A DNA stretch of 35,162 nt, taken from JBLHLB01 sp047618505 (GTDB taxonomy: Bacteria > Planctomycetota > UBA1135 > GCA-002686595). Below the pieces are notes generated by a model. The model was not told where the DNA came from, did no database searches, and saw nothing but the letters and a program-made list of their open reading frames with translations. A program made the position numbers and the translations under genes. Numbering within the stretch: position 1 is the stretch's first letter; every line of letters starts with the position of its first letter. This document shows, piece by piece, positions 16,343 to 23,452 of the stretch. The DNA lies in contig JBLHLB010000011.1 of the NCBI GenBank assembly GCA_047618505.1, positions 1 through 35,162 of the forward strand, in the 5' to 3' direction.

Positions 16343-17671
16343 ATGCCCAAGATCGCCGCCTCTCTCTTGATCCTGGCCATGGTTCCGGCCTTGCCGGTGG
16401 GCACAGCAAGCGCCGCTCCCCAAAGCCGCGCGGAGTACCTCGGCGATCCCGTCAATTACGGTTCGCCCGAGCGAGATGATGCGGTCGCCCGACTCATGCA
16501 GGCCATGGATTCCGGCAAGGCTGACATGCAATGGGATGAGGAGCGTGGCTGGTTACCCGCCCTGCTCACGGCCTTCGATGTGGAAGCGTCATCCCAGGTG
16601 CTCGTGTTCTCGAAGACAAGCCTTCAGAACAACCGCATCTCGCCACGCTCGCCCCGCGCCATCTACTTCGGGGAGAGTGCCTACTTCGCTTGGATTCCCG
16701 GTGCGCCGATCATGGAGGTGACGACCATGGATCCCGTCCAAGGTCCCACCTTCTACTCACTCGCACAGAAGCCCGGGGTGCCGACCTTTACGCGACGAGA
16801 CAACGAGTGCCTGTCTTGCCATGGTTCCTCGAGCACACGGCACTGGCCGGGGAACCTCGTGCGCTCGGTGCACCCCGACCCGCGCGGCTTCCCGATTCTG
16901 CGTTCGGGTACTCACCTCACGACCGCGGCCAGTCCCCTGGAGGAGCGCTGGGGCGGTTGGTACGTCACCGGCACCCATGGGGATCAGCGGCACATGGGAA
17001 ACGTGACTGTTGAGAAGGTAGACCGGGATGTAGTTCGTGGAGAAGAGGAGCGCATCGATGTCAATGCCGGAGCGAACGTCACTGACCTCTCGAGACACTT
17101 CAACACGAACACCTACCTCACGCCCCACTCCGACATCATCGCCCTCATGGTGATGGAGCACCAGGCGGAGACGCACAACATGATCGCCCGGGGCAGCTAC
17201 AAGGGCCGTATCGCAGGCGCCCACCAGTCGGTCATGAACGGAATTCTAGGGGACCCCGAGGGTCACGTTAGCGAGTCCACCCAACGGCGTTTCGAACGCG
17301 CCGCCCAGGACATCGTGGACCAGATTCTGTTCCGGACGGAGCTCCAGCTCACCCAGCCCATCACGGGTACATCGACCTTCACCGACGATTTTGCAAGGGG
17401 AGCACCGCGCGACTCGAAGGGCCGATCCCTCTTTGACTTCGACCTTGGGAAACGTCTCTTCACCTACCCCTGCAGCTACCTCGTTTACAGCGAAGCCTTC
17501 GATCATCTGCCTACGCCTGTGCTCGAAGAGGTCTGGGCCGAGCTCTGGGAAATCCTCCACGGACGCGAAGTATCCCGCGACTTCCCCGACCTCTCGTCGG
17601 AGGACCGCACAAATATCCTGGAGATCCTCTTGGAAACGAAAGAAGGACTGCCAGCGAGTTGGCGGCTCTAG
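16343..17671 (+). CDS. Exported single-haem c-type cytochrome-like protein
   Basis: The 442-residue product starts with a signal peptide (PKIAASLLILAMVPALPVGTASA) and contains one CxxCH motif, CLSCH at residues 156-160, within TRRDNECLSCHGSSS. Haem c attachment in the periplasm is therefore expected. Around it are conserved-looking segments (GVPTFTRRD, HPDPRGFPILRSGTH, WGGWYVTGTHGDQRHMGN), and the C-terminal half is helical with HQAETHNMIARG and YPCSYLVYSEAFD. It is far larger than ordinary cytochrome c and has only this one haem motif. I recall similar uncharacterised proteins from Planctomycetota, but cannot name a family. ATG 16343 is chosen because the signal peptide starts there; the in-frame extension to 16169 starts inside the tandem repeats. 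It converges on the ankyrin gene, 19 bp away. Confidence 0.8.
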   Translation: MPKIAASLLILAMVPALPVGTASAAPQSRAEYLGDPVNYGSPERDDAVARLMQAMDSGKADMQWDEERGWLPALLTAFDVEASSQVLVFSKTSLQNNRISPRSPRAIYFGESAYFAWIPGAPIMEVTTMDPVQGPTFYSLAQKPGVPTFTRRDNECLSCHGSSSTRHWPGNLVRSVHPDPRGFPILRSGTHLTTAASPLEERWGGWYVTGTHGDQRHMGNVTVEKVDRDVVRGEEERIDVNAGANVTDLSRHFNTNTYLTPHSDIIALMVMEHQAETHNMIARGSYKGRIAGAHQSVMNGILGDPEGHVSESTQRRFERAAQDIVDQILFRTELQLTQPITGTSTFTDDFARGAPRDSKGRSLFDFDLGKRLFTYPCSYLVYSEAFDHLPTPVLEEVWAELWEILHGREVSRDFPDLSSEDRTNILEILLETKEGLPASWRL

Positions 17672-17690
17672 CGGCAGGCCCCCTGGCTCC

Positions 17691-18290
17691 TCACTCCAGG
17701 CCGCGCAACAGCTCTAGGCAGGCTTTGATGTTGGCCAAGAACTCGTCGTCCATGTCTTCTTCCGGATCGCGCAGAGTCCCCTCGCAGAGTTGTTGAACGG
17801 TCTCGCCTTCGTCGTTCTTGAGGGTGAGGTCAGCGGAACGATCGGTCAACAGCTTCAGAACACGCACGCCATCGGGCTGAACAATGCATAGGTGCGCCAA
17901 GCTCCAGCCGCGGATAAAGGAGGGGAAGCTGCGTTTTGAAAAGCGCCGGTTGGGGTTGGCGCCGGCCGCAAGAAGTCCATGGATGAGCGCTTCGTTCATC
18001 TCCATCAGGGCGGTCATCAGGGGCGTCCAACCCCAGGCCGTGACGGCCTCGAGATCCGCGCCGGCACCCAGGAGGCACCGCAATGTGCTCGCAGTCCAGG
18101 CCTCCGTGCGTTGCTCGCCATCGGCCCAGACCAGGGCATGTAGGACCGTGGACTCGTCGATAGCTCGCTCCTTCGTGCTTGCTCCGTTAGCGATCAGGGC
18201 CTCGATCTCCGCCGTGCTGAGATCGCCCGAGGCAACCGCGTCAATCAAAGGTGTTGACGATTCGATCTTCTTCCCGCGATTGTGCTCCAT
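17691..18290 (-). CDS. Ankyrin-repeat protein
   Basis: A 199-residue protein with about four ankyrin units: TPLIDAVASGDLSTAEIEALIANGA, then STVLHALVWA with LRCLLGAGADLEAVTAWG, then TPLMTALMEMNEALIHGLLAAGANPN, then a last unit with LAHLCIVQPDGVRVLKLLTDRSADL. The C-terminus is acidic (DPEEDMDDEF). No signal peptide or membrane segment, so cytoplasmic protein binding is the likely role. Its ATG (18290) shares one base with the TGA of the sulfatase-fold gene, giving TGATG on the minus strand, which implies translational coupling and membership in the ispH operon. It is the last gene of that operon. The partner protein is unknown. Confidence 0.85.
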   Translation of the reverse strand: MEHNRGKKIESSTPLIDAVASGDLSTAEIEALIANGASTKERAIDESTVLHALVWADGEQRTEAWTASTLRCLLGAGADLEAVTAWGWTPLMTALMEMNEALIHGLLAAGANPNRRFSKRSFPSFIRGWSLAHLCIVQPDGVRVLKLLTDRSADLTLKNDEGETVQQLCEGTLRDPEEDMDDEFLANIKACLELLRGLE

Positions 18291-20065
18291 CAGCGCAGCT
18301 CACCCCCGGCCCGCAATCGCTGCGCCTCTTCCTCATCACCATGGAGCTCATGCCACTGGGCCAGGCTCTCGCGCGACTGTATTTGACCGGGATCAATCAT
18401 CAGCGCAGCGCGCCAGTGATCGCGGGCAATCGCTAGGCGCTCTTCGTCGAAGGCGATGACGCCCAGCTGATAATGCACACCCGGTGAGGGTGGACCCACT
18501 GCCAGGAGTCGCTCGAGCAGCGGGCGCGCCTCGCCGTAACGCCCCTCGGCGGAGAGCATGTCAGCCGCACGCCCGAGTGCCTTGGCATTGTTTGGATTGA
18601 GCGCCAAGACTTCGCGCAGGGCAATCAACCCTTCCTCGGTTCGCCCGGCTCCCACGAGGTCCATGGCCCGCAGGGTGGCAACATGCTCCTCCACGCGGTC
18701 CATGGGGCAAGGACGGCCCATGGCTTCCTCGCTGAAAGGCGCCGGCAGGTCCTCCCCCACAACGCCGGTCGCAGCGTAGCCAAGGCCCTGGAGAGAGGTC
18801 AGGAGTCCGATCTCGGCACTCTCGTCATCGGGTCGCAGACGCGGCGCCCCGAGAACACGGGCGATACTGCGCTGGGCAGCGTTCACAAAGGCGGCATCCT
18901 GATCTTCGATCGCGCGACCGGCGGCCCTGGAGTCAGCGGGGTCCGTCACGTTTGCCGGCACAAAGCGCGGCGCGGAACTCTGCAGGAGCACACCGTCGCT
19001 GTTGGCCCAACCGATCAAGGGGCTCCAGCCGTAATAGGTCCAGCCCACATAGCTCTCGAAGTACACACCGCGCTCGGGGTCGACCTCGCCATCCAGCAAG
19101 CTCAAGCCGTCCAAGCCCGAGGGCACGCGCAGTCCCATGGCAGCCAAGGCGGTCGGCGCGACATCGGCGACGGTTACTGATTCCGAAGAAGCCATGCCAA
19201 CGCGCGCACCACCCGGATTTCGCACGATCAACGGCACGCGAATTGTTGAATCCCACAGGTACGTTCCGTGAGTCGGCTCCCCCAGATCGCCGCGACCCTC
19301 GCCGTGATCGGCGACGACAATCACACACAGGTCGTCCCACAATCCCCGCACCTTGAGGTCATCAAAGAGCTTGCCCAGTGCGAAGTCGGCGGCGAAGACT
19401 TCGGCTCCGTAGGGGTCGCCCCCTGACTTCTGCAGAAAGGGTTGGATCGGCGCGTAAGGCGCGTGGGGATCCCAGATATGGACCCAGCTGAAGAAAGGCT
19501 GTTCGGGGTCGAGGTCTTCGTCGAGCCAACGCAGGGCACGCTTAATGACCTGGATTCCGTTGCGCGCTCCCTCGTGACCATCCCATTGGTTCATCTGACG
19601 GCTAGGTTCGTCATAGAGCGTGAAGCCCTGGCCAAATCCGAAGGCGCTATCCACCGCCACCGACGAAACAAATGCTGCTGTTTGATAGCCATTTGCACTG
19701 GCCATCTCCGCCAGTGTCTCTGCCGCGAGCGGCAGACGCCGCACGTTGTTGTCGCGCACGCCGTGGCGCGGCGGATAGAGCCCAGTCATGATCGACGCGT
19801 GGGCCGGCATAGTCAGGGGTGCAACCGTGCGCGCCGCCGTGTAGAGCACGCCCTCCGCCGCCAGGGCATCCAAATTCGGCGTCAAGCCCTCTGGCCCACC
19901 AAGGCAAGAGAGAATATCTGCCCGAGTTGTGTCTAGGGTGATCAGCAGCACCGACTTTCCCGCAGCCAGAGGTTCCTCTGGCGCACCGCAGGAAGCGAAT
20001 GACAGAAGCGTCAAGCCCCACAAGGGGAGGAAACGAAGGTGCAGCCCGATACTCACAAACTTCAC
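18290..20065 (-). CDS. Sulfatase-fold (alkaline phosphatase superfamily) lipoprotein with C-terminal TPRs
   Basis: A 591-residue protein. Residues 1-26 form a hydrophobic signal ending FASC (C26), a plausible though imperfect lipobox. The catalytic domain starts SVLLITLDTTRAD (metal-binding D45). The nucleophile region is PLTMPAHASIMTGLYPPRHGV, followed by VVADHGEG with the D-H metal pair. Where sulfatases have C/S-x-P-x-R, this has T85-x-P-x-H89. It therefore cannot form formylglycine, and a Thr nucleophile as in phosphoethanolamine or phosphoglycerol transferases is suggested. Residues from about 475 on are TPR-like (GLIALREVLALNPNNAKALGRAADML and following units). Its GTG start shares one base with the ispH stop (TAGTG) and its stop shares one with the ankyrin start. 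Activity may be phosphotransfer, phosphatase or none; a true sulfatase is unlikely. Confidence 0.85.
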   Translation of the reverse strand: MKFVSIGLHLRFLPLWGLTLLSFASCGAPEEPLAAGKSVLLITLDTTRADILSCLGGPEGLTPNLDALAAEGVLYTAARTVAPLTMPAHASIMTGLYPPRHGVRDNNVRRLPLAAETLAEMASANGYQTAAFVSSVAVDSAFGFGQGFTLYDEPSRQMNQWDGHEGARNGIQVIKRALRWLDEDLDPEQPFFSWVHIWDPHAPYAPIQPFLQKSGGDPYGAEVFAADFALGKLFDDLKVRGLWDDLCVIVVADHGEGRGDLGEPTHGTYLWDSTIRVPLIVRNPGGARVGMASSESVTVADVAPTALAAMGLRVPSGLDGLSLLDGEVDPERGVYFESYVGWTYYGWSPLIGWANSDGVLLQSSAPRFVPANVTDPADSRAAGRAIEDQDAAFVNAAQRSIARVLGAPRLRPDDESAEIGLLTSLQGLGYAATGVVGEDLPAPFSEEAMGRPCPMDRVEEHVATLRAMDLVGAGRTEEGLIALREVLALNPNNAKALGRAADMLSAEGRYGEARPLLERLLAVGPPSPGVHYQLGVIAFDEERLAIARDHWRAALMIDPGQIQSRESLAQWHELHGDEEEAQRLRAGGELR

Positions 20066-21006
20066 TAGAGTGACCGACGCTCTTCGGTGCGAAGTTCCTT
20101 GGGTAGGCTGAAAACAACGCCCTCAGGCTCGCCTTCCATTTCGCGTACCTCGGTGGCGCCCAACTCTTCGATTCGTTCGACAACCATGCGCACGAGTTCT
20201 TCAGGTGCAGATGCACCGGCGCTCACGCCAACGCACATTCCGGGGCGAAACCAACTCGCCTGCAGGTCCTTGGGATCGTCTACGAGGTAAGAAGCCACTC
20301 CATTGCGCTCCCCCAGTTCCCGCAGGCGACTTGAGTTGGAGCTGTTTGGCGAACCGACGACGACGAGGCATTCGATCTCGTCGGTCATAGCCTTGACCGC
20401 ATTTTGCCGGTTCTGGGTGGCGTAGCAGATGTCTTCAAGGTTGGGACCTTCGATGTCCGGGAACCGCAGCTGCAAGGCTTCAATCACCTCACGCGTGTCA
20501 TCGACCGATAGAGTCGTCTGCGTCACGTAGGCGAGCTTCTTCCCTCCATCGATCTCCAGCTCCTCAACCTCCGCGGTGGTGGAGAGCACATGCACGCGAC
20601 CCTGGATGCGACCCTTGGTGCCTTCGATCTCCGGGTGACCGTGGTGGCCGACGAGGATGATCTCATGGTCCGAGCGCTCGTATCGCTGGGCCTGCATGTG
20701 CACCTTCGTCACCAGGGGACAGGTTGCGTCGATCACCCGCAGGTCGCGTTCCGCGCCGATACGCTCCACCTCCTCCGAGACTCCGTGGGCGCTAAAGATC
20801 GTGACGGCGCCGTGGGGAATATCCTCTAAACCCGGGACGAACTTCACACCTCGGGCACGCAGGCCCTCAAGTACGTGGCGGTTGTGCACGATCTCGTGCA
20901 GCACATAGACCGGCGCACCATAGAGCTCTAGGGCGCGTTCCACGATTTCGATAGCACGGTCGACGCCCGCGCAGAATCCGCGGGGCGAAGCGAGCAAGAC
21001 CTGCAT
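20065..21006 (-). CDS. ispH: 4-hydroxy-3-methylbut-2-enyl diphosphate reductase
   Basis: IspH/LytB catalyses the last step of the MEP isoprenoid pathway, making IPP and DMAPP with a [4Fe-4S] cluster. The 313-residue product has the three cluster cysteines C12 (SPRGFCAGVDRA), C96 (VIDATCPLVTKVH) and C194 (EDICYATQNRQ). It also has the diphosphate/catalytic segments HEIVHN, GHHGHPEIEGT, TQTTLS and SPNSSNSSRL. ATG 21006 is chosen because the protein then begins MQVLLASPRGFCAGV, collinear with the E. coli enzyme, and AAGGA (21014-21018) lies seven bases upstream; ATG 21021 and 21027 are alternatives. It lies between an SGNH hydrolase gene (stop at 21068) and the sulfatase-fold gene, whose GTG overlaps its TAG by one base. 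Confidence 0.97.
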   Translation of the reverse strand: MQVLLASPRGFCAGVDRAIEIVERALELYGAPVYVLHEIVHNRHVLEGLRARGVKFVPGLEDIPHGAVTIFSAHGVSEEVERIGAERDLRVIDATCPLVTKVHMQAQRYERSDHEIILVGHHGHPEIEGTKGRIQGRVHVLSTTAEVEELEIDGGKKLAYVTQTTLSVDDTREVIEALQLRFPDIEGPNLEDICYATQNRQNAVKAMTDEIECLVVVGSPNSSNSSRLRELGERNGVASYLVDDPKDLQASWFRPGMCVGVSAGASAPEELVRMVVERIEELGATEVREMEGEPEGVVFSLPKELRTEERRSL

Positions 21007-21013
21007 TTTCTCG

Positions 21014-21018
21014 TCCTT
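21014..21018 (-). promoter_or_regulatory. ispH: Ribosome binding site deciding the ispH start
   Basis: AAGGA on the minus strand, seven bases before ATG 21006. It selects this start over the two upstream in-frame ATGs, which have no such box. Confidence 0.6.
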
Positions 21019-21067
21019 CATGATCATTGGGCCGACCCAGCGGCGCGCCCCATTCTACCAACGATCC

Positions 21068-22144
21068 TCAGGAATCGAGCACCGTAGCCACAGCCTCTGC
21101 GATGGCCGCGTTGCCCTCGGGCTGATAGTGACCGTCAAAGGGCAGGATCGGGAGCGAACCGCGCTCCTCCGCTAGGGTGCGTAGGCCGGGCACCAGGTCG
21201 ATCACCTGGATGCCCTTGGATTTGGCCAAGGTGATGGCTCGCTCACGCACCTCGATGCCGGGGTGATCCCCCAGGAGTGCGCCGGAGTCAGGGATCGGCG
21301 CCAAATAGAGGGCAACGCCCATTTTCCGAGCCCGGTGAACGAACTCATCTAGGTAGTCGCCAAGGCGCAGGAGGGCGGCGTCCACGTACCCGGGATCCTG
21401 GGGCTCGGGCGTCTTCTGGGCAAAGATGTCGTAGAGCGCCATTACAAGGGCCGAACGCCGCGCGAACTGCTTCACGCGCCAGCGCCATTCATCCATGCCC
21501 TCAAGCTTGTCACCCGTATCAAAAAAGATCGGTCCCGACGCGCTCAGGCGCTCGAAAGTGCCGGTCATGTCGCGCTCGTTGATGTCGTTCCAATACCAGA
21601 ATAGGACGATGACATCCGCATTGATCTCCTCCCCCAATTCGCGCAGGAGCCCAAGCTCCTGGTGCGTGTCATAGGCACGATGCCCGGCGTTCACAACGCT
21701 CCAATTCTGCGTACCCATTACTCCGCGCGCGCGCAGCAGTCCTTCGAGATAGGCGGGCACGGTCTCATCGCCGCCCACCCCCTGCCCATAAATCAGACTG
21801 TCGCCAAGGGCCAGGACACGACGCTCGCCGGTCTGCTTCGGCTGAATCTCCGCGCCCCGCAACCCCAGGGCGTTCACGTGCACGGCGTGCTGGTAGGTGT
21901 AGTGTGTCGTGCTCGGAACCATCTCCCATCCGCGCTGCGCATTGGCTTGGATCTCCATGATGGGGAGACGTTCTGAAAGGGGGGAACCCAGGGTAAGGCG
22001 GACAGCGAACTCCCCCACCAGGAAGGGCACGGCCAAGCCCAAGAAGAGCGCAATACAGCGGCGCTTCCAGCGCCCCTTGCCAGAACCCGTGCTCTGCTCC
22101 GGGCCGGGCGTACCCGCCTTGGCATTCTCGTCCTTGGATTCCAT
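21068..22144 (-). CDS. Membrane-anchored SGNH/GDSL-family hydrolase
   Basis: The 358-residue product has a charged cytoplasmic head, one transmembrane helix (about residues 31-50, CIALFLGLAVPFLVGEFAVR) and an extracytoplasmic SGNH domain. Block I is LALGDSLIYGQGV (S116). Block II is VVNAGHRAYDTHQE. Block III is FWYWNDIN with N186. The C-terminal block is PFDGHYQPEGN (D337, H339). All four catalytic positions are thus present, so an active esterase or acyl-hydrolase/transferase on a glycan or lipid is likely. Relatives with this topology often modify O-acetyl groups, but no MBOAT or acyltransferase-3 partner is near. ATG 22144 is used because the upstream in-frame extension would cross the divergent acpS start; no clear Shine-Dalgarno. 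It is the first gene of the operon with ispH, 61 bp upstream. Confidence 0.85.
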   Translation of the reverse strand: MESKDENAKAGTPGPEQSTGSGKGRWKRRCIALFLGLAVPFLVGEFAVRLTLGSPLSERLPIMEIQANAQRGWEMVPSTTHYTYQHAVHVNALGLRGAEIQPKQTGERRVLALGDSLIYGQGVGGDETVPAYLEGLLRARGVMGTQNWSVVNAGHRAYDTHQELGLLRELGEEINADVIVLFWYWNDINERDMTGTFERLSASGPIFFDTGDKLEGMDEWRWRVKQFARRSALVMALYDIFAQKTPEPQDPGYVDAALLRLGDYLDEFVHRARKMGVALYLAPIPDSGALLGDHPGIEVRERAITLAKSKGIQVIDLVPGLRTLAEERGSLPILPFDGHYQPEGNAAIAEAVATVLDS

Positions 22145-22213
22145 CAGGCGGAGCTTACGGATTCGAAGCGCGGAAGCGAGGGACAGCCCCCCGCGAGCTG
22201 GTAGCATCTCCCC

Positions 22214-22597
22214 ATGGCGATCATTTCCCTTGGGATGGACCTCATGGAGATCGCGCGCCTGGAGGCTGCCGTCGGGCGGCGCGGGGCTCGCTTTCTGGAC
22301 CGCATCTACACACCGGCGGAACAGGCATATTGTGATGCACGGGCTGCCCGTTTCGCCCACTTGGCCGGTCGCTACGCTGTGAAGGAAGCGGTCATGAAGG
22401 TCCTCGGCACGGGCTGGTCCCGGGGCGTGCGCTGGGTAGACATCGAGGTCCTACGGGACCCGGGCCAGGCACCGCGGGTTGTGCTGCACGGTGCCAGCAA
22501 ACGTATCGCCCAGGGGCGCGGCATTGCGGGGATCCACGTGACAATCACCCACGACGCAGGCATCGCCGCCGCAGTGGCCGTGGCGGAATCGAAGTAG
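22214..22597 (+). CDS. acpS: Holo-[acyl-carrier-protein] synthase
   Basis: AcpS transfers 4'-phosphopantetheine from CoA to apo-ACP. The 127-residue product has the family length and motifs: LGMDLMEIARLE near the N-terminus (Mg-binding D9), GRYAVKEAVMKVLGTG with the catalytic/metal K-E pair, and IHVTITHDAGIAAAVAVAE near the C-terminus. It is cytosolic and needed for fatty acid synthesis. The ATG lies 69 bp from the divergent SGNH gene start, so promoters of both operons must fit in that spacer. A strong GC hairpin follows its stop codon. Confidence 0.95.
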   Translation: MAIISLGMDLMEIARLEAAVGRRGARFLDRIYTPAEQAYCDARAARFAHLAGRYAVKEAVMKVLGTGWSRGVRWVDIEVLRDPGQAPRVVLHGASKRIAQGRGIAGIHVTITHDAGIAAAVAVAESK

Positions 22598-22599
22598 GT

Positions 22600-22618
22600 C
22601 CCCGGGAAGGACCCGGGG
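22600..22618. terminator. GC-rich hairpin between convergent acpS and glycerophosphodiesterase genes
   Basis: Perfect seven-base arms CCCCGGG (22600-22606) and CCCGGGG (22612-22618) around the loop AAGGA, three bases past the acpS stop and 12 bp before the end of the convergent gene. The symmetric position suits a bidirectional terminator, although no T run follows on either strand. Confidence 0.5.
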
Positions 22619-22630
22619 GAAGCCAGAGCC

Positions 22631-23452
22631 CTAGAGTACTTCCAAGGCCAGGCCCGGCCGATCCGTGATGATCGCGTCGACGCCCTGTTCAGCCAGCCGC
22701 CGCATGTCGGCGGCCTCGTTCACCGTCCATACAAAGACGGGCATTCCGCTCTCGTGGGCGCGCTCCAGAAAAGCGGGGAAGAGTTCGCCGTGGCCTATGC
22801 CAAGGGCACTTACTCGCGCCGCCAGGGCACGTCGAAAGAGCTTGCGCAGTTCATCGGGCTCCTGGGACGGCTCCGACACCAACCAGGTTGTAGGAAGGTG
22901 CGGCTCTAACTGCGCGATGGTCGCCACGGTCTCCAAGCGGAAGGCGAAGATCATCGCATCCTCGGGGGCGAAGTCGGCCTCCTTCAGGGCGGCGATCACC
23001 GCCGCTTCAATCCCACGCCCCGTGGTTTTGATTTCGATCACGGGGCGTAGCTTGCCCTTCACCGCAAGCAGGTACTCGACCAGGGTTGGGATCGGCTCGC
23101 CGATGTAGTCCGCGTGCTTCCAGGAGCCCGCGTCCAGGGCCTTCAGTTCCGCCAGGGTGTGGTCCTCGACGCGACCGGTGCCGTTGCTTGTGCGCTCGAG
23201 TTCACGGTCGTGGAACAACACCGGTACCCCGTCGCTCGTCAGGTAGACATCACACTCCGCCATCTTCGCGCCGCGCTCCGCGGCCAGGGCATAGGAGGCA
23301 AGCGTATTCTCCGGCGCATCAGCCGACGCGCCACGGTGGGCGATCACCATGGGACTCGTGCCAACCCAGCGGTTCGTGTTCGCCCCAAAGAGGCCGAGCA
23401 CGACCAACAAGAGGAGCCAGAATCCGCCACCCTGTACGATCCGTCTACTCAT
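22631..23452 (-). CDS. Membrane-anchored glycerophosphodiester phosphodiesterase
   Basis: The 273-residue product has an N-terminal hydrophobic anchor (FWLLLLVVLGLFGA, about residues 11-24) and then a GDPD TIM barrel: VIAHRGASADAPENTLASY (H39, R40, E48, N49), MAECDVYLTSDGVPVLFHD (E66, D68, H81), VIEIKTTG, and the C-terminal VFVWTVNEAADMRRLAEQGVDAIITDRP. These are the calcium/catalytic residues of enzymes that split glycerophosphodiesters into glycerol-3-phosphate and an alcohol. The location is outside the cytoplasmic membrane or periplasmic. ATG 23452 overlaps the end of the M1 peptidase gene by 8 bp, with AAGGTG six bases upstream, so the two are coupled. An in-frame extension to 23566 would lie wholly within the peptidase gene and is rejected. 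Confidence 0.9.
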   Translation of the reverse strand: MSRRIVQGGGFWLLLLVVLGLFGANTNRWVGTSPMVIAHRGASADAPENTLASYALAAERGAKMAECDVYLTSDGVPVLFHDRELERTSNGTGRVEDHTLAELKALDAGSWKHADYIGEPIPTLVEYLLAVKGKLRPVIEIKTTGRGIEAAVIAALKEADFAPEDAMIFAFRLETVATIAQLEPHLPTTWLVSEPSQEPDELRKLFRRALAARVSALGIGHGELFPAFLERAHESGMPVFVWTVNEAADMRRLAEQGVDAIITDRPGLALEVL

